Positions 28,081 to 36,232 of a DNA stretch of 64,000 nt are shown piece by piece. Source of the stretch: Micromonospora sp. DSM 45708 (GTDB taxonomy: Bacteria; Actinomycetota; Actinomycetes; Mycobacteriales; Micromonosporaceae); NCBI RefSeq assembly GCF_039566955.1, contig NZ_CP154796.1, forward strand, positions 2,232,001 through 2,296,000, in the 5' to 3' direction. Within the stretch, counting starts at the first letter, position 1. Every line of letters starts with the position of its first letter. The translations under genes and the position numbers were made by a program. The notes under the pieces are model-generated. The model saw only the letters and a program-made list of their open reading frames with translations. It made no database searches and was not told the DNA's origin.

Positions 28081-29271
28081 GTGACCGTTGACATCGCCAA
28101 CACCCAGAGGTCATACGATGGGACACTGGCAGCAGAGTCTCCCTTTTTCCAACCAAGCCCTTGCGAATCCACAATTGTCGGGGTGGGCACGGCCTCATCC
28201 TCCACGTCCTTCTCGCAGCAGGATCTGCTGGACACCTTCGCGATCTCCGATCCGAAGATCCGCTCGGTCTTCCTCAACAGCGCGATTCGGCGACGCTTCC
28301 TCGAACTGCCGCTGCCGGCACCCGATGGCAGCCCGTCCGTGGAAACCCAGGCAGACCTGCTCGGCCGGCACAAGAGGCTGGCCGTGGACATGGGGATGCG
28401 CGCCCTGCAGGCGTGCCTGGACGACGTCGGCGCGACGATCTCCGACATTCGCCACCTGTGCTGCGTGACCTCCACCGGATTCCTCACGCCGGGGCTCAGC
28501 GCCCTCCTCATCCGTGAGCTCGGCATCGACCGGTACTGCAGCCGGACCGATATCGTGGGAATGGGGTGCAACGCGGGGCTCAACGCCCTGAACGTGGTGT
28601 CGAGTTGGTCCGTGGCCAACCCGGGCGAGCTTGCCGTGGTGTTGTGCACCGAGGCTTGTTCTGCCGCATACGTGCTGGACTCGACCATGCGCACCGCGGT
28701 CGTGAACAGTCTGTTCGGCGACGGCGCCGCGGCGCTGGCCGTTGTCGGCCGCCCCGCCGGCAACTCCTTCGGCGTCGCCGGCGGCGACTCGTTCGGCGTG
28801 GCCGGTGGTGACTCCTCGGGCGCCGCTGGCGGGCCCCGCATCCTCAAGTTCGCCAGTTGCATCATCCCCGAGGCGGTCGACGCCATGCGCTACGACTGGG
28901 ACAGCGTCCAGAACCGGTTCAGTTTCTTCCTCGACCCGCAGATCCCCTATGTCGTGGGCGCTCATGCGGAAATCGTCGCGGACCGTCTGCTGGCGAATAC
29001 CGGTCTGCTTCGTAGCGACATCGCACACTGGCTCGTGCACGCCGGGGGAAAGAAGGTCATCGACGCGGTGACGGTCAATTTGGGACTGAACCGCCACGAG
29101 GTCCGGCACACCACCAGCGTGCTACGCGACTACGGAAACGTGTCAAGCGGCTCGTTTATTTTCTCGTACGAACGCCTCCAGCAGGAGAGAGTGACCGCCC
29201 CGGGCGATTATGGAGTGCTGATGACGATGGGTCCTGGTTCCACGATCGAGACAGCGCTGATCCAGTGGTGA
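28081..29271 (+). CDS. dpgA: DpgA-type III polyketide synthase (3,5-dihydroxyphenylacetyl-CoA synthase)
   Basis: A 396-residue chalcone-synthase-fold enzyme with the full DpgA pattern: DPKIRSVFLNSAIRRRFLELP, LCCVTSTGFLTPGLSALLIRELGID, the active-site DIVGMGCNAGLNALNVV (nucleophile Cys), FLDPQIPYVVGAHAEIV, HWLVHAGGKKVIDAV and the closing LMTMGPGSTIETALIQW. DpgA condenses four malonyl-CoA to the C8 unit that becomes 3,5-dihydroxyphenylacetyl-CoA, the precursor of dihydroxyphenylglycine in glycopeptides. Relative to recalled DpgA proteins, a Gly/Ser-rich loop (about residues 228-251) is expanded by three tandem 8-residue units. The GTG at 28081 has GGAAGGA 10 bases upstream. Its stop overlaps the dpgB start. 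It is rare to see this next to an enediyne cassette. Confidence 0.93.
   Translation: MTVDIANTQRSYDGTLAAESPFFQPSPCESTIVGVGTASSSTSFSQQDLLDTFAISDPKIRSVFLNSAIRRRFLELPLPAPDGSPSVETQADLLGRHKRLAVDMGMRALQACLDDVGATISDIRHLCCVTSTGFLTPGLSALLIRELGIDRYCSRTDIVGMGCNAGLNALNVVSSWSVANPGELAVVLCTEACSAAYVLDSTMRTAVVNSLFGDGAAALAVVGRPAGNSFGVAGGDSFGVAGGDSSGAAGGPRILKFASCIIPEAVDAMRYDWDSVQNRFSFFLDPQIPYVVGAHAEIVADRLLANTGLLRSDIAHWLVHAGGKKVIDAVTVNLGLNRHEVRHTTSVLRDYGNVSSGSFIFSYERLQQERVTAPGDYGVLMTMGPGSTIETALIQW
28765..28833 (+). repeat. In-frame tandem repeat inside dpgA
   Basis: Two 24-base units (28765-28788 and 28789-28812) encode SFGVAGGD and SFGVAGGD, followed by a shorter divergent unit encoding SSGAAGG. The repeat lengthens a surface-type loop between AVVGR and PRILKF without changing the frame. 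Confidence 0.85.
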
Positions 29272-30023
29272 GCGCGGCAACCGTCCGGACAGGCCGGGGC
29301 GAGCGTTACGCCGCTGACGGCGCACGAGGTGATGTCGAGCTTCGCATCGACGGCTCGAAACCCCTGACGATGGAGTCCGTCGCCGCGGTGGAGGCCGCCT
29401 GCGCGGCGGCCGAGTCGAACAAGACCACCACCATGCTCGCGGTGCACGTGACCGGCACGCCCGGCAAGGACTGGACACACGGTCTGGACGTGGCAGTGGT
29501 CAGCAAGTGGGAGCGGTCACTGCGCCGGCTCGAGCGGCTCAGCGTGATGACTGTCGCGGTCGCCTCCGGCGACTGCGGGGGCCTCGCCCTGGACGCCATG
29601 TTGGCGACCGACTACCGCATCGCCACGCCTGACATCCGGCTGTCCCTGTTCGTCGACGGGGAAGCCACCTGGCCCGGCATGGCGATCTTTCGACTCGCAC
29701 AGCAGTCCGGCGGGACCCGGCTGCGCCGGGCGATCCTGTTCGGCGCCCACCTGGACGGGTCCGAGAGCGTCGACCTGGGCATCGTCGACGAGTTGACCAA
29801 CCATCCGGCGATGGCCCTGACCGCCACCGCCGAGATGGTGAGCGGTCTCTCCGGCAGGGAGCTGGCCATCCGGCGGCAACTCATGTTCGACGCCCCGACC
29901 ACCAGCTTCGAGGATGCCCTCGGCCGCCACCTCGCGGCCTGCGACAGAGCCCTGCGGCGGTCGACCGCCACCGAGGCCGCGACAGGGGATCCGCAGCCCG
30001 CGGAACGGGAGGGGTCCGGGTGA
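29265..30023 (+). CDS. dpgB: DpgB-like enoyl-CoA hydratase/isomerase family protein
   Basis: A 252-residue crotonase-fold protein. ELRIDGSKPLTMESVAAVEAACAAAE starts the domain, VASGDCGGLALDAMLATDYRIATPDIRL is the oxyanion-hole/active-site stretch, and IVDELTNHPAMALTATAEMVSGLSG closes it. DpgB assists DpgA in cyclisation and dehydration to the 3,5-dihydroxyphenyl ring; DpgD shares this role. The gene starts within the last codons of dpgA (GTG at 29265, with a second in-frame GTG at 29268), so translation is probably coupled. DpgC and DpgD are not found in the window, so the pathway as seen stops at 3,5-dihydroxyphenylacetyl-CoA. The tail after about residue 235 is low complexity. Confidence 0.85.
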   Translation: MVSAATVRTGRGERYAADGARGDVELRIDGSKPLTMESVAAVEAACAAAESNKTTTMLAVHVTGTPGKDWTHGLDVAVVSKWERSLRRLERLSVMTVAVASGDCGGLALDAMLATDYRIATPDIRLSLFVDGEATWPGMAIFRLAQQSGGTRLRRAILFGAHLDGSESVDLGIVDELTNHPAMALTATAEMVSGLSGRELAIRRQLMFDAPTTSFEDALGRHLAACDRALRRSTATEAATGDPQPAEREGSG

Positions 30024-30150
30024 GCCGGGCCGTGGAGAGATAGGTCCTGCGCAAGCCGTGCGCGTCCGTCGTACCCGAAACGGGGCAGCGTTCCATCGTG
30101 CGGACCGAGCCGATGCCCGAACGCGCCCACTCCCACGATGAGAGGGAATT

Positions 30151-31731
30151 GTGGATCGAAAGATCACGAAGGGCCTCGCCCTCTTCGTCGCCGCGGCGAC
30201 GGTGGCGGTCGTGCCCGCGGTGAACGGCGCCTCGGCGGCGTCCGGAGCGGGCCCGGCCGCGACCGCCGGGATCACCTGGAAGCCGTGCGGGACGCCCGAT
30301 CCGCACGGGGTCGACGCTGAGTGCGGCCTGCTCGACGTGCCGCTGGACTACCGCAGGCCGAACGGCAGAAAGATCCAGATCGCCGTCTCGCGGATCAGGG
30401 CGACGGTGGCCGCCGAGGACTACCAGGGCGTCATCATCTCCCTGCCGGGCGGACCCGGCAACTCCGGGCTGTGCACCTCGGCGGCGGTGTGCGTCCCCGC
30501 CGCCGTCCGGGGCGCGTACGACTGGATCGGCTTCGACCCGCGTGGCGTCGGCTCCAGTGTGCCCGCGTTGTCCTGCGACAGCGACTACCTCGACGGGCCG
30601 CGCCCGGAGTACGTCCCCGGGAGCCGGAACATCGAGCGCACCTGGCTGCGCCGGTCGAAGGAGTACGCCGACGCCTGCCGTGCGGCCGGCGGCGACTTGC
30701 TGGACCACATGACGACGCTCGACACGGTCCGGGACGTGGAGTCGATCCGCAAGGCGCTCGGCGTCGGCCGGGTCAACCTGTACGGCATCTCCTACGGCAC
30801 CTACATCGGTCAGGTGTACGGCACGGTGTACCCGGAGACGGTGCGCCGCATGGTGCTCGACAGCAACATCGACCCGCGCAAGGTCTGGTACCAGGCCGCC
30901 CTGGACCAGGACGTGAACTTCGAACGCAGCCTGCGCATGTGGTTCGCGTGGGTGGCGAAGTACGACGGCGTCTACCACCTCGGCAAGACCGCCGACCAGG
31001 TCAGACAGCGCTGGTACGCGACGCAGGGCAGGCTGCGCACGGCACCGGCCGGCGGCGTCGTCGGCCCGGCCGAGTTCACCGACATCTTCGTCTACGCCGG
31101 CTACTTCCAGGCGATCTGGCCGACCCTGGCCGAGTTGTTCGTCAGCGCCGTCGACGACCCCGACGCCGAGCTGATGGTCGCGGCGTACGAGAGCTCCTTC
31201 CGCCCGGCCGACGACAACGTCTTCGCGGTCTTCAACGCGGTGCAGTGCACCGACACCCGGTGGCCGCGGAGCTGGCCCACCTGGCGGCGTGACAACTGGC
31301 GTACGTTCCGTGGCGCGCCGTTCGCCACCTGGTACAACGCCTGGAACAACGCGCCGTGTCTGTTCTGGCCGGGCAAGGTCTCCCAGCCGGTCCAGGTCGA
31401 CGGCTCGAAGGTCAGCAGCGTGCTGTTCGTCGGCGGCACGCTGGACGCGGCCACGCCGTTCGAGGGCAGCCTGGAGGCGCGGCGCCGCTTCCCGAACGGC
31501 GCGCTGCTGGCGGAGGTCGGCCAGACCACCCACGTCCTCTCGTTCAGCGGCAACCCGTGCGTCACCGGCGTCATCGCCGACTACCTCGCGACGGGCCGGC
31601 TGCCGGCGCGCAAGCCCGGTAACCGACCCGACGCGACCTGCGACACCCTGCCGCCGCCCGACCCGACGGCGGCGTCGCCGCGGATCGACAGCGGCGCGGT
31701 GCGTGTGCCGGGGTACGCGGTGCGCCGCTGA
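30151..31731 (+). CDS. Secreted alpha/beta hydrolase, tripeptidyl-aminopeptidase-like (S33, TAP-like C-terminus)
   Basis: A 526-residue protein with an N-terminal signal peptide (MDRKITKGLALFVAAATVAVV ... NGASAAS). The hydrolase core has VIISLPGGPGNSG (oxyanion region), DWIGFDPRGVGSS, and the nucleophile elbow VNLYGISYGTYIGQVYG with Ser near residue 214. The C-terminal TAP-like domain has VLFVGGTLDAATPFEGSLEARRRF and TTHVLSFSGNPCV, giving the acid and His. This family cleaves short peptides outside actinobacterial cells. In an enediyne cluster it could process a binding protein or an exported precursor, but no such substrate gene is visible here. GTG start at 30151 after GAGAGGGAA. It is convergent with the S41 peptidase gene. 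Confidence 0.82.
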   Translation: MDRKITKGLALFVAAATVAVVPAVNGASAASGAGPAATAGITWKPCGTPDPHGVDAECGLLDVPLDYRRPNGRKIQIAVSRIRATVAAEDYQGVIISLPGGPGNSGLCTSAAVCVPAAVRGAYDWIGFDPRGVGSSVPALSCDSDYLDGPRPEYVPGSRNIERTWLRRSKEYADACRAAGGDLLDHMTTLDTVRDVESIRKALGVGRVNLYGISYGTYIGQVYGTVYPETVRRMVLDSNIDPRKVWYQAALDQDVNFERSLRMWFAWVAKYDGVYHLGKTADQVRQRWYATQGRLRTAPAGGVVGPAEFTDIFVYAGYFQAIWPTLAELFVSAVDDPDAELMVAAYESSFRPADDNVFAVFNAVQCTDTRWPRSWPTWRRDNWRTFRGAPFATWYNAWNNAPCLFWPGKVSQPVQVDGSKVSSVLFVGGTLDAATPFEGSLEARRRFPNGALLAEVGQTTHVLSFSGNPCVTGVIADYLATGRLPARKPGNRPDATCDTLPPPDPTAASPRIDSGAVRVPGYAVRR

Positions 31732-31821
31732 GGCATCTCCGTTCCCGTCCGGTGCCGCCACGTTCGGGACGCCGGCGGCGGACACCCACCGACGGCCGCG
31801 GGAGCGGCGGACGTACCAGCA

Positions 31822-31854
31822 CGACGGCCCGGTCGCATGGCGACCGGGCCGTCG
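31822..31854. terminator. Perfect 15-bp hairpin, bidirectional terminator
   Basis: Arms 31822-31836 and 31840-31854 are exact complements around an ATG loop and lie between two convergent stop codons (31731 and 31914). Confidence 0.85.
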
Positions 31855-31913
31855 GTGCTTCTCCCGGTTTCGTCCCGGGGCGCGGGCCGGCCGCTGTTGC
31901 CCGGCGCCGTCGC

Positions 31914-32792
31914 TCAGTGCCCGGGTGGCTCCTGTGCCCCCGGCTCGCGCTCACGCAGCTCCGCGTACGCCACGTCGAACGCGGTCGCCGCCGGCACCGC
32001 GAGATCGGGCTCGATGCCGGTGCCCTCCCAGTTGCCGCCCGTGATCGGATTGATCGAGTAGGCGTGCGGCACCGCGATCTCCAGCGTCGGTGTCAGCGCG
32101 AGGACGGTGGCGAGGTTCGCTCCGCCACGCGTCGTCTCACCGACCAACCTGGCCCGGCCGCGCACCTTCAGGTTGAGGCAGAGATCCTCGGCGCCGGAGA
32201 ACGTCTGGTCGCTCGTCAGCACGTACAGCGGCCGGTCGAGGTACCGCTCGCCGGACAGCCACGCCAGGCTCCAGAACTGCCGGGTCCGGCCGGTGACCCG
32301 GTCGTGGATGCTGTTGAGGTGTGTCGGTTCGGCCGGCAGGAAGTAGCTGCTCCACAGCACGACGCCGTCCGGCGAGCCGCCTTCGTTGTGACGCAGGTCG
32401 AGGATGAGCGCGTCGGTGCGCGACACCAGCTCCATCGCGCCGACGACGGCCCGGCCGCCGCCCGTGGAGCCACTGATGCGGCGCACGTCCAGGTATCCGA
32501 CGTTGCCGTCGAGGATCTCGACCCGGCGGATGCTGGCCCTGGCGGTGGCGCGGCGCTCGTCGCGCACCCGGACCCACAGGTGCGCGTCCGGGCACACGTC
32601 GAGCAGGTCCGCGGTGAGACGTTCGGCCAGCGTCGAGTCGTCCAGACCGTCGTACGCGCCGTCGGCCAGCCGCTGCCGGAGCGTCGCGGTGGCCGCCTCG
32701 GCCCGCTCCGGGAAGACGTACCTGTCCCGTAGCAGCTCGATCGCCCGCTCGACCGGGTGGACGCTCACCGTGCCGGTGGGGGTGACGATCAT
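31914..32792 (-). CDS. S41-family peptidase-like protein
   Basis: A 292-residue protein. The N-terminal helical part (VERAIELLRDRYVFPERAEAATATLRQRL) is the bundle seen in interphotoreceptor-retinoid-binding-type S41 proteins. The core has GYLDVRRISG, ALILDLRHNEGGSPDG, YVLTSDQTFSGAEDLCLNLK with the catalytic Ser of TFSGAE, and RLVGETTRGGANLATV. There is no signal peptide, so it should act inside the cell. Members of this family in antibiotic clusters are of unknown role; retinoid-binding-like pockets hint that a hydrophobic ligand could bind. It lies 123 bases downstream of a MerR regulator on the same strand and may be under its control. The start is ATG at 32792; the ribosome site is weak. 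Confidence 0.75.
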   Translation of the reverse strand: MIVTPTGTVSVHPVERAIELLRDRYVFPERAEAATATLRQRLADGAYDGLDDSTLAERLTADLLDVCPDAHLWVRVRDERRATARASIRRVEILDGNVGYLDVRRISGSTGGGRAVVGAMELVSRTDALILDLRHNEGGSPDGVVLWSSYFLPAEPTHLNSIHDRVTGRTRQFWSLAWLSGERYLDRPLYVLTSDQTFSGAEDLCLNLKVRGRARLVGETTRGGANLATVLALTPTLEIAVPHAYSINPITGGNWEGTGIEPDLAVPAATAFDVAYAELREREPGAQEPPGH

Positions 32793-32915
32793 GCGAACTC
32801 ACATTCGTCGAGTGGATGGCCGTCGCCACGGTGCCGTCGCCGCGGCCAGGCCGGCCCGGGGCAGTGCGCGGCGGTGCGTGGCCGACGGGCGGATCGCAGG
32901 CCGACGCCCGGCGCG

Positions 32916-33566
32916 TCAGGCGTGTCGGACGTCGGCCTTCGTCGCGCCGAAGCGCAGTGTCGCGTGGTGCTCCTGGGCCATCCGGCGCAACGCCGACAGC
33001 GCCACGTCGAGCAGGACGCCCCGCACCACCACGGCGGCCCGGTCGGCGCCCACGCCGTCGGCGGGGAGCAGGTCCAGATCCTGCACCGCGAGCTTTTCGG
33101 CCGCTTCCGCGTAGGGGAGGAAGTACTCCATCCCGCACTCGCAGCCGAGCCGTTGCAGGGTGAGGACCACGAGCGCGAGCCGGTCCCGGCTGGGCGCGTC
33201 CATGTCGGGGGACCAGCCGAGTTCCTTGACGAAACGGTCGACGTCGGCACGCACCTGTTTCGCGCCCTCCACGCTGTGCAGCGCCGGCTCCTGTGGAAAC
33301 AATGCGCGGTCGACGAGCGCGTACAGGGCGGGAAGTGGTACCTTGTCGTTCTCTATTGCGGTCAGCAGTTCACGCACCGAGGTGAGCTCGAGCTGGCCGA
33401 TGTTGGTCAGTGCGCGGATGAGCCGCAGCCGCCGCAGATGGGCTTCGCCATACGCCGCCTGGTTACGGCCGGTCGGGGTGCCCGGGGGGAGTAGGCGCTC
33501 CCGGAGGTAGAACTTGATCGTTGCGATCGGTACGCCTGTCTGCCTACTGAGATCTGAGATACGCAT
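32916..33566 (-). CDS. MerR-family transcriptional regulator
   Basis: A 216-residue regulator. The MerR winged helix-turn-helix is at the N-terminus: MRISDLSRQTGVPIATIKFYLRERLL, then NQAAYGEAHLRRLRLIRALTNIG. A long dimerisation helix and a C-terminal effector domain follow, with RLGCECGMEYFLPYAEAAEKL. The CEC cysteine pair is not the metal motif of MerR/CueR. The start is ATG at 33566 with GGGGAA upstream, overlapping the last 23 bases of the MFS exporter gene on the same strand. That overlap and the neighbourhood suggest it senses the product or an intermediate and controls the exporter. The binding site is not identified. Confidence 0.85.
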   Translation of the reverse strand: MRISDLSRQTGVPIATIKFYLRERLLPPGTPTGRNQAAYGEAHLRRLRLIRALTNIGQLELTSVRELLTAIENDKVPLPALYALVDRALFPQEPALHSVEGAKQVRADVDRFVKELGWSPDMDAPSRDRLALVVLTLQRLGCECGMEYFLPYAEAAEKLAVQDLDLLPADGVGADRAAVVVRGVLLDVALSALRRMAQEHHATLRFGATKADVRHA

Positions 33567-35088
33567 CAGGTTCCCCGCTGTCGACAGCACCGGCCAGACC
33601 AGAATACGGGCCGGGGTGCAGGTTCGTCACCTTCGATGTTGCGTTTGGTGCAACTTGCTCCCGCGAGGCGGAATCCATCGGTACCCGCGGGCGGGGCCGC
33701 ATCGCGGCGGCCAGTCCGGCGCCGGCAAGCAACACGCCGGCGACCACCGCGAGCGCCGGCCGGCTGGCCGTGGCGAAGCCGTCGCGGAACGCGGCGCGGT
33801 TCGTGGAGTCGGGCAGGCGGCTCTGCAGCACGGCGCCGATCAGCGCGGCGCCGAGCGCGGCGCCGGCCTGGCGGGCGGTGTTGAGCAGGCCGGACGCCGC
33901 GCCCGCGCGTTGCGGGGTGATGCCGCGCATCGCCTCGGTCATGGTGGGCGCGATGGACAGGCCCATACCGACGCCGATCGCGACGAGCGGCCCGGCGAAG
34001 GTGCGCCACGACGACGAGGGTCCGGGCAGCACCGCGACTCCGAGCACGCCGACGGCCTGGAGGGCGAGGCCGGTCATGAGGAGGATCCGGCCGCCCACCC
34101 GGTCGGCGAGCCGGCCGGCGACCGGCGCGACGGCGCTGAGGGTGACCGTCCACGGCAGCGCGGCGAGACCGGAGGCGAGCGGGCTCATGCCGAGCATGTT
34201 CTGGGTCTCCAGCACGAAGACGAACAGGAAGCCGTACAGGGCGAGGGAACTGATGGCCGTCAGGACCGTGGCGATGGTGAAGTGCCGGTCGCCGAAGAGG
34301 TCCGGCGGCAGCAGCGGCTCGGCCGCACGCCGCTCCCACCAGACGAACAGCGCGAGCAGCGCCGCGCCGGCGAGGAGGATGTGCGGGATGCCGATTGGTC
34401 CCAGCACCCGCCCCCACGCGTAGCGCTGCCCCTCGACGAGACCGAACACGATGGCCAGCAGGCCCGCGGTGGCGAGCACGACGCCGATCAGGTCGAACCG
34501 GTGCGCCCGGGCCGGCCGCAGGCGTGGCAGGTGACGTAGCGCGAGGAGCAGGCCGGCCAGACCCACCGGCACGTTGAGGTAGAAGATCGACTGCCAACCG
34601 GCCTTCGTGACGAGCAGGCCGCCGAGGGTGGGGCCGCTCACCGCGGCGACGCCGGCCACCGCGGTGAAGATGCCGAAGGCGGCGCCGCGACGGTGGGCGG
34701 GAAAGACGGCGGAGATCAGGACCAGGGCCTGTGGCAGCAACGCCGCGGCACCGATCCCCTGGAGGACCCGGGCGGTGACCAGCTCGCCCGTGGTGCGGGA
34801 CAGCGCGCACCAGACCGATGCGACGGTGAACACGGCGAGCCCGACGACGAAGACCCGGCGCGGGCCGACCCGGTCGCCCAGCCGCCCGAACGGGATCAGC
34901 AGCGAGGCGAATGCCAGCAGGTAGCCGTTGAGCACCCACAGCGCCCCGTCCACCGGCGTGTGCAGCGCCGCCATGATGTGCGGCGCCGCGGTGTTGACGA
35001 TCGTGGTGTCCAGCAGGATGAGGAAGTTGGCCAGACAGAGCACGGCGAGGACGGACCACGGGTTGCGGTCAGCCGGTCGGTGGGGCAT
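33544..35088 (-). CDS. MFS multidrug exporter, EmrB/QacA (DHA2, 14-TM) type
   Basis: A 514-residue membrane protein beginning NPWSVLAVLCLANFLILLDTTIVNTAAPHI (TM1 with the DHA2 motif LDTTIVNTA). Motif A is FGRLGDRVGPRRVFV, and motif C-like GIFTAVAGVAAVSGPTLGGLL lies in TM5. About 14 hydrophobic segments are spread to residue 480, and the final 35 residues are hydrophilic. This class exports drugs by proton antiport and is a normal self-resistance gene in antibiotic clusters, so it is likely to export the enediyne or a part of it. ATG at 35088 is preceded by GAGGAG. The 3' end overlaps the MerR gene. Confidence 0.9.
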   Translation of the reverse strand: MPHRPADRNPWSVLAVLCLANFLILLDTTIVNTAAPHIMAALHTPVDGALWVLNGYLLAFASLLIPFGRLGDRVGPRRVFVVGLAVFTVASVWCALSRTTGELVTARVLQGIGAAALLPQALVLISAVFPAHRRGAAFGIFTAVAGVAAVSGPTLGGLLVTKAGWQSIFYLNVPVGLAGLLLALRHLPRLRPARAHRFDLIGVVLATAGLLAIVFGLVEGQRYAWGRVLGPIGIPHILLAGAALLALFVWWERRAAEPLLPPDLFGDRHFTIATVLTAISSLALYGFLFVFVLETQNMLGMSPLASGLAALPWTVTLSAVAPVAGRLADRVGGRILLMTGLALQAVGVLGVAVLPGPSSSWRTFAGPLVAIGVGMGLSIAPTMTEAMRGITPQRAGAASGLLNTARQAGAALGAALIGAVLQSRLPDSTNRAAFRDGFATASRPALAVVAGVLLAGAGLAAAMRPRPRVPMDSASREQVAPNATSKVTNLHPGPYSGLAGAVDSGEPDAYLRSQ

Positions 35089-35423
35089 GTCACTCCTCGG
35101 ATCGATTCCCGGCCACGGTGCCGAGGCGTCGCCGGTCATCGACGTGCCGCACGGTGGCGAGTGCGCGGTACGGCGCCGGGTCGACGACCGGGGGCGCCGG
35201 TCGGCGCTCCGGTCCGCAGGCGTGTGTGAAGTGGTGTTCGTCCTGGTCCCCGGCTCCGGGCGACCACGGCCCGCGTTCCCGCACCGCCACACCGGGCGTC
35301 GCCTGCGGCGAGGGGCACCGGGTGTTCCGGAAGCCGAGCGTGGTGAGGTCCGGGTGGCCCGGAGCGCCGCCTCGGCGTTGCTCATCCGCGCGCCGGTGTC
35401 GAGGGCCGCGGCACGGAGTATGA
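35089..35423. other. Region upstream of the MFS gene, no gene seen
   Basis: About 335 bases between the MFS start and the E8-like relic. It should contain the exporter/MerR promoter. Frames are Arg/Gly-rich and unconvincing. Confidence 0.35.
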
Positions 35424-35564
35424 CCAGGCTGACCCGACGGCTCCACCACCGGCCGGGACACCGGCGACGCTCACGTCGGCGGACTACCGCTTCTCACCGG
35501 GAATGGTGCCCGCGAACGCCTCCGGCGTCGTCGTCCGCTCGCCGCTCGGGTCGTCGGGTGTCAC
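35424..35564 (-). pseudogene. Decayed copy of the E8-like gene (start region only)
   Basis: An AGGAGG ribosome site at 35572-35577 precedes GTG at 35564. The 26-codon frame reads VTPDDPSGERTTTPEAF, then AGTIPGEKR, then TAG. It aligns with the start of the E8-like protein at 4676-5245 (MQPDMLDADPARTM, then TIEAYADTIVPGEKR). Reading on past the TAG in the same frame gives SADVSVAGVPAGGGAVGSA, which parallels SPDDRAIAGAASGGGAVASG of that protein. The bases around both starts are also alike (GACGCCGTG followed by an ACCCGAC block). After about 45 codons likeness is lost. The best reading is a relic of a duplicated E8-like gene; a functional 26-residue peptide cannot be excluded. Confidence 0.6.
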
Positions 35565-36232
35565 GGCGTCGCCTCCTGTCGGTGGGTTCAGGCATTCGCG
35601 GCTCAATCGTGTGGGAGGCCCGTGACGGGTGCACCTCCGTGATTGCTTCCCATTGACCACAATGGATAGACAAACACTTTCCCACCGCGTTGGAATCCCC
35701 GAAGTCCGGACGTTCCCGTCGTCGTCGTGGAGCGTGCCCCGAATGGGGGAGCGCGCCATCCCGGCCGCGCGCCGCACGCGGATGCGGCGGGCGGTCGCGG
35801 GGTGGGTCGGGGTCGCGCACGGCGCGACCCCACGTGCGTCGCGCCGGCTCGACCTCGTCGGGGGGAGCTACGCGGCGTCGCGGACGAGCGGCGCGCGGGT
35901 GACGGTCACCGTCCTGGGCGCGACGCGCGGGGACGTGGCCGCCGCGTCCGGCGCCGGCGGCGCGGGCGGTGGTCGCGGCGAGGGCGTGGGCGTCCGCGCG
36001 GGCCGGCTGCCCCGGCAACCGGAGGCGGCAACTGTCGCGCCGACCGGCCTGACGGCACGGTCACGAACGCGGCGGCCAGGGCGGAGCCGGCAGGCGGCGG
36101 GCTACCGCGCTACGAGTGGTGGCGGGCCCACGAGCGGGCCGCGCCCCGCCCGGTCGACCCGTGGCCGGCCCGCCCCGAGGTCGTCGGGCCGGGACCGGTG
36201 ACACTGTCCTGGTCGGAGTCGGGTCGGACCGC
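35565..36232. other. Intergenic region, no gene seen
   Basis: About 670 bases between the E8-like relic and the stop of the second AraC gene. It has an AT-richer part near 35640-35690, where a promoter for the relic could lie, and otherwise very GC-rich sequence. Frames across it are Arg/Gly/Ala-rich without domain likeness. Confidence 0.35.
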
